From assembly GCF_016545825.1 (NCBI RefSeq), contig NC_052614.1, positions 62,603,034-62,667,033 on the forward strand: 64,000 nucleotides of DNA, given 5' to 3'. Below are positions 57,266-64,000 of the stretch, in pieces. A model generated the notes under the pieces. The model made no database searches and was not told the DNA's origin. It worked only from the letters and a program-made list of their open reading frames with translations. The stretch is from Eucalyptus grandis. Lineage: Eukaryota; Streptophyta; Magnoliopsida; Myrtales; Myrtaceae. Numbering within the stretch: the stretch's first letter is position 1; each line of letters opens with the position of its first letter. Made by a program: the position numbers and the translations under genes.

Positions 57266-57960
57266 ATTGTTAAACCTTCCTATAGGGCCGAGATTGAGAG
57301 CAATGATTGATTTGCTAGAATGACATGTAATCGGCCGAGTCGATTGATCGCTGAGACGATCCACGTGGTTGAATTGTTTTGATAATGTGATTATGCCATG
57401 GTTGTTTGGTTATCATAATTGTACGTGGTTGAATTATATAAATTGTGCTAACCTGCAGATGAAGGCTGAGGCGAGGTAAGTCTTCTGTGTGATGTGGCTA
57501 GGCCACCCGGGGCGTATTTTCTTTCTAATAGGGGTTTAGGGGTTGAACTTGCTGAGACATCGTCTCATCCCGGTTGTGGGATTAAAATTTCAGGTCCCCA
57601 GTGGACGGAGCGCGATAGCTTTGGTTGGCCTTGAGGAGTTGCAGAGATGAAGTTATAAGGATTGGAGAGCATGTCCGATTTGTAGGTCGTAGGACAGTTC
57701 ATTTTTAAGAGCCGGTCTTTTGTAGACTTTTGGCTATAGACCTCTGTTTGTAATTCTGTTGAATTATGAAAGTGTTATATTGTGATTTTGTTTCATGCTT
57801 TTCTATCCCGTATTTTATTGTCAGGGGTTTTATAATATGCTTCCGCATGTGCATTAAAGATTTGATTGGGTCGGCGACTTAACCTGGGAACGTCGCATTT
57901 GATCGACCGCAGTGGGATGTGCTCGCGCTCGGGGTTCAGGGCGTGACATCCCCGTTTAAG

Positions 57961-57976
57961 TGGTATCAGAGCATGG
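57961..57976 (+). promoter_or_regulatory. Gypsy primer-binding site
   Basis: TGGTATCAGAGCATGG, initiator tRNA-Met type, 12 bases after the CA end of the 5' LTR. Confidence 0.8.
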
Positions 57977-57999
57977 TCTGTGTATGGAGTGATAAGGTG

Positions 58000-59500
58000 C
58001 GATGAGGCATAGGATAGTTAGTAGGAAAGGCTTTTAATATGTTGATGCATGTGGTTGATAGCTGCTTGATAGCTTGTTTGTGGGGTCACTCAAATTCTAA
58101 CCTGATGTTGGAATCGGAAAACAGGTGTCTATAAAGAGCCTGTAGGATGAGTGACCAGGAGTGGAGGACTCCTTGGTGAAGGTCGGTAGGACCTATACCT
58201 CGGGGTAGGATGCTGACAAGAGTTAGTACCCGAGGTAAAATGCAGGCTCAGTCCAGCGTGTGTGTGAGAGTACCGCTATAGACTGGTACTTAGAGTGTAG
58301 TAGCACCGAGTGATCATAGGTTTGATGGGATCGTTCAGGCGCTAGCGTTCCTTGGAAGCTTGTTGGGTCAGTAAGTTCAGGATCGAGCCGTTGCTGTTGC
58401 CGTTGTGTCTACCGCTGCCAGTGTTGTGACCGCTGTTGTTGTTGCGCCTGTTGAGGCCTAATCTGGAGTTGTGATCGAGGATCAAGCCGCTGTATCTGAG
58501 TCAAGGTTCAGTTTAGACAGAGGTAGAAATCGATTGGGGAGAAAGGTCGATGTCAAAAGAAAGATGCCCTATTTCACCAAACTGGAAGAGTAGAATTGAA
58601 AAGTCAATGCTCATCTCGATTGATGGGTGTCGTGTTTGTAAGAAAAGACTTGTTACAGGTGCCGCCAGTAAGGTCATTTGATCGAAGATGGTTCGTATAG
58701 AAAGATGGAATCACAGCTGTTTCTATCACTGCTGTTGATAAGATAGAATAGAGGAAGCGTGCTTCGGGACATTTAGTGGGATACTTGGAATGGACCTCAG
58801 TGCAATGTTGGGTGCATGATGTCACTTGATGGGAGGTAGAGGACTCCCTGATTGTGTGCCGAGTCAGTGGAAAGGAGGCATGAGTCAGCCTGGTGTTAGA
58901 GTAAAAAGGGTAGCATGATATGAATGTGGCCAGCACGACCATCGAGTTAGGAATTGTCCGCGTGAGTCCACGAGAGCGTAAGTATCATTACTGCAGATAG
59001 GACGCCACTAGGATGGCTAGAAGAGCATGAATGGGTCGATCAAGCATCGATCAAAGGAAGAATGTTTTTGAGATGTTTCTATCAGAGTAATGCAGCAGAA
59101 TTTTCAATGAAGGTTGTAGGATCTTTGTTGTGGTAATAAAGTGATAGAAAGATGAATCCCTGACTATAATTGTACTTGAAAGGATTTGCTTAAGTATGAC
59201 TTGAAAGTCATCTATAAAAAGATTTGGCTTAGGAGCTTCCTGTTGTTTTGAATCGTGGTAGTAATATAATTCAATTTGTTCAGTTAGCGTGCGAAAGTTT
59301 TGAATCACTGAAAGTCGAAGAGGAACTTCGATCCCTGTTATTTGTCACTGAAGATGACCTTGGTTCTAGTTGTTGGTTACCGAATCTACATGGCAGTTGT
59401 AATGGATGCATCAATTGAGGAGCCGGATATGGATAACATAATCGTGGTACAGGAGTTTTTTAAGGTAATCTCTGGAGAATTGCTAGGTTTGTTGTCAGGA
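58000..59500 (+). other. Gypsy interior, decayed gag/protease region
   Basis: Where gag and protease should lie, no domain can be read in any frame beyond isolated words; stops are frequent. Confidence 0.55.
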
Positions 59501-59514
59501 AGAGAAATAGAGTC

Positions 59515-60730
59515 GTGATTGAATTAGCATCCGGAACAGAGCCAGTCCCTAAGGCTCCTTACCGGATGGTGTTGCCTGAGTTAAAAGAACTGAAGGTGCA
59601 GATGCAGGAAGTGTTGAATAGGGGATTCATACGTTCCAGGGTATCACCTTGGGGAGCACCTGTTCTATTCATGAAGAAGAAAGTTGGTTCATTGTGTTTG
59701 TATGTCGATATTCCTCAAGATCAATTAGAGGTCAGGGTATCCTCAGTTGAGGATCAGGAAGAAAGTCATACCGAAGTTAGCATCTCGCACTCGATACAGC
59801 AGTTATGAGTTCACTGTAATACCGTATGGTTTGACGGATACCTTAGCTGTTTGTTTGGGTCTAATGAGCAGAATGTTTAAGGGGTACTTGAATTAGTTGT
59901 GATCATGCTCATTGAAGTTATCTTGGTGTGTTCAAAGAGTGCTGAGGAGCACGAGAGACATTCGGGGATGGTACTTCAGACCTTGAGTACTCTTGGATTT
60001 TACAATAAGCTTAGCATATGCGAGTTTTGGATGACTCGTGTTGCGTTCCTAGGTCATGTGATTTTAGGAGAAGGAATCTCCATAGACCTCGTCCGAGATT
60101 AAAGCAGTGATCAGTTGGCCAATATTGACTACAGTGACAGAGATTGGAAGTTTATGGGAATTAGGAGGATATTACAAAAGTTTTATGGAAGGGTTTTCAG
60201 CGTCAACGTTGTAGTTGATTCGACTACTGAGAAAGGAAGAGAAGTTCGTATGGGCATGTAAGTGCGAGTGTAGTTTTCAAGAGCTTAAGTAGAAGTTGAT
60301 TACCGCACTTGTGCTGACCATTCCATCTGGTCCTGAAAGTTATGAGATCTGCAATGATGCGTCGTTTAAAGGATTTGATTACTTGTTGATGCAACAGGAT
60401 AGGGTTGTTGCATATGCGTCCCATCAGTTGAGACCTCGGGAGTTGAATATGAGACAGCGTCGCTGGATGGAACTCATTAAGGATGATAACTATGATATTT
60501 CGTATCACTCTGGAAAGGTGAGCAAAGTCGCAGATGCACTAAGTCGAGAGTCCTTAGTTGCACAATTAGTACTCAAGGATTGGATCTTATTTGAGAAAAT
60601 TCGAAACTCAGTTTTCAAATCTAAGGTATGCCGCCTTTTGAATCTTATTACTACCCTCAAAATTGAGCCGAGAATTCATATCAGAATCAAAACGCTTCAG
60701 TGGACAGATTCAGAAATTCAGAAGATTCTA
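59515..60730 (+). pseudogene. Gypsy reverse transcriptase and RNase H remnants
   Basis: 59515-59710 reads the entry to a Ty3 reverse transcriptase ([28 protein letters not shown]) and then loses frame before the catalytic YXDD box, which I could not find. 60030-60090 keeps the FLGHVILGEGISID motif. 60296-60560 keeps RNase H words (CNDASFKGFDYLLMQQ, VAYASHQLRPRELN, YHSGKVSKVADALSRES). Roughly a third of the expected reverse-transcriptase length is missing between the pieces. Inactive. Confidence 0.8.
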
Positions 60731-61829
60731 TAAGAGAATGCAGACGAGAGAAAGGTTTATTTTCAGATTTCTGAAGATAGGATGCTAAGGTTCTGAGGAT
60801 GATTGTGTGTAATTGACGATACAGAGATTAAAGAAAAGATCTTATGGAAGCTCATCATAGCAACTTTAGCATTGTCCAGACAGTAAGAAGACGAGTCAAA
60901 ATCTACATCATTGGGACTGGTAGATCGGCATGAAGATAGATATCGCCAATCAAGTTGTGAGTGTTGGAGATATCAGTAAGTGAGAATTTGGCGATGTAAG
61001 CCAGGAAAGCTTTTTCAAGTACTGGAGAGAGTTCTGTGTGGGAATGGAAGTATAGCATGATGGAATGTTATGACAGGCTTATTAAGGAGTCGGAAAGAGT
61101 ATTGATTCCTTATGGGGTTATGGTCGACAGATGAACAGAGTCAACTCACCTGTACAACACGAAAAATAGGTATACCGAAGTGTGTGTATATCACATAATT
61201 TATCTGCATGGAGTGCCGGGGATGAATTGTATTTCAATCTAGATCAGATGTTTCAAGTTGGCAGAGCTTTCAGAGGGTTCCTTCTTAAGTAGTACATAGC
61301 AGAGAGTGCAGAATTTTAATTGCTGAGATGAAGTCAGGGAAAGAAGATCACAGGCTAGGGTCAGTACTGTAGTCAGTGATTGCAGTTGCCGAAATCAGTG
61401 TCAGAGTTATATCGGATCTTTACCAGAGGTTCCCAGTTTCAGCAGATCAGTCAGATAATTTCTTTTTAGTCAGTGTAGAGCAGAGTGTTTAGGATTTCAG
61501 TCGGTTGAGATGAGATCAGAGATCAGAAAATCGCAAGTCTAGAGTTGGGTCAGAAATCAGTAATTCAGTTGCAATTATCATAGATAGTTTAGAGACTGCT
61601 TAGAATCACCAGTTTAGCTTCGCAGAGTTTGTATCGAAGACATGTGGAATTTTAAGTGGGCAAGTGCTTAGTATTTGGTATCCAAAGTGGTTTGGGCAAG
61701 AAAGCAATGATTTGGTAGTATTGGTACAGAAGGAGTAACCTGAGAAAGAGAAGATTATATGAGACGATTGTACCCCCACCTTTTGTTTAAGAATTGGTAA
61801 AGGTTTAAATTTCGAGGACGAAATTTTTA
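60731..61829 (+). other. Gypsy interior, decayed integrase region
   Basis: Only isolated words compatible with integrase (a LHGVP-like phrase near 61207). No open frame beyond 90 codons and no chromodomain readable. Confidence 0.45.
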
Positions 61830-61844
61830 TAAGAGGGGAAGAGT
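61830..61844 (+). promoter_or_regulatory. Gypsy polypurine tract
   Basis: taagaggggaagagt directly before the 3' LTR, preceded by tttcgaggacgaaat, a sequence commonly found at this place in Del/Tekay-like elements. Confidence 0.85.
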
Positions 61845-64000
61845 TGTGACATCTCGATTTTTCCGATTCTATTTTCAATTAATTGAGACGGGCATTTCGT
61901 TGGCACGCATATAGTTCTTTTCCTTCAGTTGGCCACTCATGTGGAAACTAGTCTATCGGGTGAAGCTGTTAAGAGTTTCTAATGCATCAGACTCGAGAAT
62001 TTGACCAGGAAGCGATCTTTCGATCGAGCTAATCTGCAAGGGTCATTACGGTACAATTAAAAATCGATTAGGGATCGGAGCTAGGTCGACTCGACAGAGG
62101 CGTGTGATCGAGCGTGGGTGATTCCATCAGATCGCACAATTCTTATCGATCGACACTAGACCGACTTTTCTATCGATTGGGTACCCTGTGTTCGTATTTG
62201 AAACCTTGAGATTACCTCGACAACCGAAAGTCGCCAATGTTTCAAACATGTACATTGTGGCTTGAGATGATCAACCACAGGTTAAATGCGTAAAAGTTTC
62301 TAAAGGCTACCCGGTAGGTTGGGCCACGCTAGTATCGTGCCAAAGTGAAATTAACCGTGGAATTGAGATCGAATTCAAAATTGGAGGTCTGGGTGTGTCA
62401 CAAATCATCTTAGGATTATTAACTCATCTTTGGAAGATTTTTCATGCAATCGAGTTCTTTGGCAAATTAAATCCGAGAATGGCTATTTTAGCTCGAGAAA
62501 TTAGTAGGTCGCATTTGGTCGCGCTTTTGAGAATTAAGTTGGTTCTATGGACAAGTGAAGATGTGAATTGAAGTGCGGTGACATTGGATTAATTTTATGG
62601 ACTTCAATTGGACTCAATTGAAAGATAATTGATGGGAATTGAAGAAATTGGAGGTACAAAGAATTGGACCCCGGCGGAAATTGCAAATGGACCTATTGGA
62701 ATAAGGTTGTGGGAGATAGTGGAGTGTGATGTCATGCATGAGGTCATGGTGGGCCTTTTTGTGGATTAAAGAAAAATAAAAAGAAAAAGAAAAGGGCCCC
62801 CCTCCTTCTCTCTCTCCTCCCTCTCTTCTTCCTCGTCCCATCGGCTCCCTCTCTCCCGATTTCTTCTTGCCGTTTGAAACCCAAAGACCAGCGAAGCCGG
62901 AGAAGCCGCCGGACCTCACGCCTTTGCCCGTCCGCTCGTCGCCGCCGCCGCCAAGCTGCTCGCCGGCCGCGCCACCGTCGCCCGCTCTCCCGCGCAACCG
63001 ACCAGCTCGCCGCTCCGCCTCAGCCCATTTCCCCCAGATCCGAGAAGGCGTTGAGCCTGGCTGTAGCTGGCCGGACTGCCGCCGCACACCGCAGCCGGTC
63101 GCCGTCGCCGCTTGTCGCAGCTCCGCCCGTCTCCGCCTCCATTTCGCCGCCGCGTCTGTTCTAGCTACGATTCCAGATCTGGGGAAGCTCGGTTGAAGCT
63201 GTCCAGCACCGTGAACCGCTGCCGGAGCCGCCGTGGACCTCCATACACCCCCGCCGTTGGCCGCACGGCACCGCCGCAGCTCCTCCGCCGTTCCTCCGCC
63301 CGAACCGGCGCCGGATCCGCCCCCAACCAGCAACGAGCAGAAGGTTGCAGAAATGGGTATGGCAGCCCATGTTTGGCCCGTTTTGGCCGTCTTCCCGAGC
63401 CCGGATGCTCGGCCCGCCTTGAGGAAAGTCGATCCTCGCATCTTCCTCGTCGTTTTGGTTCGCTCGGCTCGCTAATCCGGTGAGTTTAACTCACTAAATC
63501 TTGATTAGAGTTTTAATGATGCCATAAGTGTGCTTAGTTTAAATTAAGTAAGTTTAGGTGTGTGGATTAGTGTATTTAATTATAAATTGGATTAAGAGGT
63601 TGGTTTATGTTAAAGTGTGTTTAAATTAAATGTTAAAAGAAGTTATTTAAAGTTAAGCCTTGATGTGACATAAAAGGATTTTAGTTTTGAATTATTTAAG
63701 TGCTTCGAAATTATGGAAAATATAATATTATATTATAATCCGAAATTATTAAAATATTATTATTTATAAATAAAAAAACGGAAAAATTATTTTTGACCCC
63801 GATTGCTCAAAATTTCGTGCCGTCGCTGCTGTGTGTTCGGATTTTGAAATTGATGGTTGGATATTATAAATTGAGTGTGGATGACGAAAAATATGGATAT
63901 TATTGTTTAATTAATTTTCGGAATAAATTTAATTATTTGTCAAATCCTGAAAATTATTTTGGAACCTTATTCTCTCAGAATTTCGTGCCGATCGCTGTTG
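61845..64000 (+). repeat. Gypsy 3' LTR, truncated by window end
   Basis: Matches the 5' LTR from its first base, without the nested element. About 2156 of an expected 3120 bases are in the window. The GC-rich block (62780-63475) gives long meaningless ORFs on both strands. Confidence 0.9.

Larger units (their letters stand above)
51730..57948 (+). repeat. Gypsy 5' LTR, interrupted by nested element
   Basis: TG...CA ends (TGTGACATCCCG ... GGCGTGACA). Without the nested element and its duplicated CCCAG, the length is about 3122 bp. Matches 61845-64000 over the available stretch at roughly 96-99 percent by eye. It includes a GC-rich block (52680-52960 plus 56053-56460) and a 39-bp minisatellite. 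Confidence 0.8.
51730..64000 (+). mobile_element. Ty3/gypsy element with about 3.1-kb LTRs (runs off the window)
   Basis: The 5' LTR begins TGTGACATCCCG at 51730 and the 3' LTR TGTGACATCTCG at 61845. A primer site (57961) and a purine tract with the tttcgaggacgaaat sequence (61811-61844) mark the interior. These features resemble the Tekay/Del chromovirus group. The interior is only about 3.9 kb, with no recognisable gag and only scraps of pol. The 5' LTR contains a complete younger retroelement (52961-56052). The 3' LTR is cut by the window end, so the target duplication (candidate GAATC at 51725-51729) cannot be tested. Confidence 0.85.

Noticed and set aside
57072..57266. Protein with 13-residue repeats
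   Set aside because: A by-product of the 39-bp minisatellite inside an LTR.
62614..63441. 275-codon minus-strand ORF
   Set aside because: It lies antisense over the GC-rich block of the gypsy LTR. Glycine/arginine-rich composition follows from base content, and the matching part of the 5' LTR is broken differently.

Overview
This is plant nuclear DNA, almost certainly from a eudicot. It is AT-rich, with split genes carrying GT-AG introns, Ty1/copia and Ty3/gypsy LTR retrotransposons, Mutator-like elements with 9-bp target duplications, a LINE fragment and old caulimovirid-like insertions. The genus cannot be fixed from sequence alone. A run of exactly 100 N at 4959-5058 is a scaffolding gap.

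Layout. 1-13.1 kb is repeat DNA. The block 1-4958 before the gap is a near copy of 8138-13093 after it, and it contains an LTR-like piece plus a degraded caulimovirid-like movement-protein region. 15.6-19.1 kb (minus strand) is a six-exon amino acid permease (AAP) copy that looks broken. One of its introns holds a solo LTR with a perfect target duplication, and another holds a fragment of an LRR receptor kinase. 20.3-25.1 kb is a complete but dead Copia element. 25.2-32.5 kb is intergenic repeat DNA, including a Mutator-like element at 27013-27875. 33.3-34.6 kb (minus) is an ACC-oxidase-like dioxygenase with one frameshift. 37-39.5 kb (minus) holds caulimovirid-like protease and reverse transcriptase remnants. 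40.4-43.3 kb holds a LINE fragment and a Copia integrase fragment lying between long inverted repeats. 43.3-46.4 kb is another copy of the AAP-flanking repeat unit, followed by the only intact gene in the window, a second AAP permease (46622-48901, minus, six exons, 477 codons by my hand splice). From 51.7 kb to the end is a long-LTR gypsy element with a ruined interior. A young non-autonomous element (LTR-gag-protease-LTR, one intact ORF) is nested in its 5' LTR.

How the parts relate. The two AAP copies and their 3' flanks are segmental duplicates, so the AAP locus at 46-49 kb serves as an unbroken reference for what happened to the one at 15-19 kb. The rest is a layered history of insertions that can be ordered by nesting and by target-site duplications. 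I found no bacterial-type operon, CRISPR array or defence system, and no new multi-gene system. The most interesting signals are the nested gag-protease element, the solo LTR with its empty site preserved in the paralogue, the captured LRR fragment, the terminally redundant viral piece, and the systematic discordances between the two copies flanking the gap.
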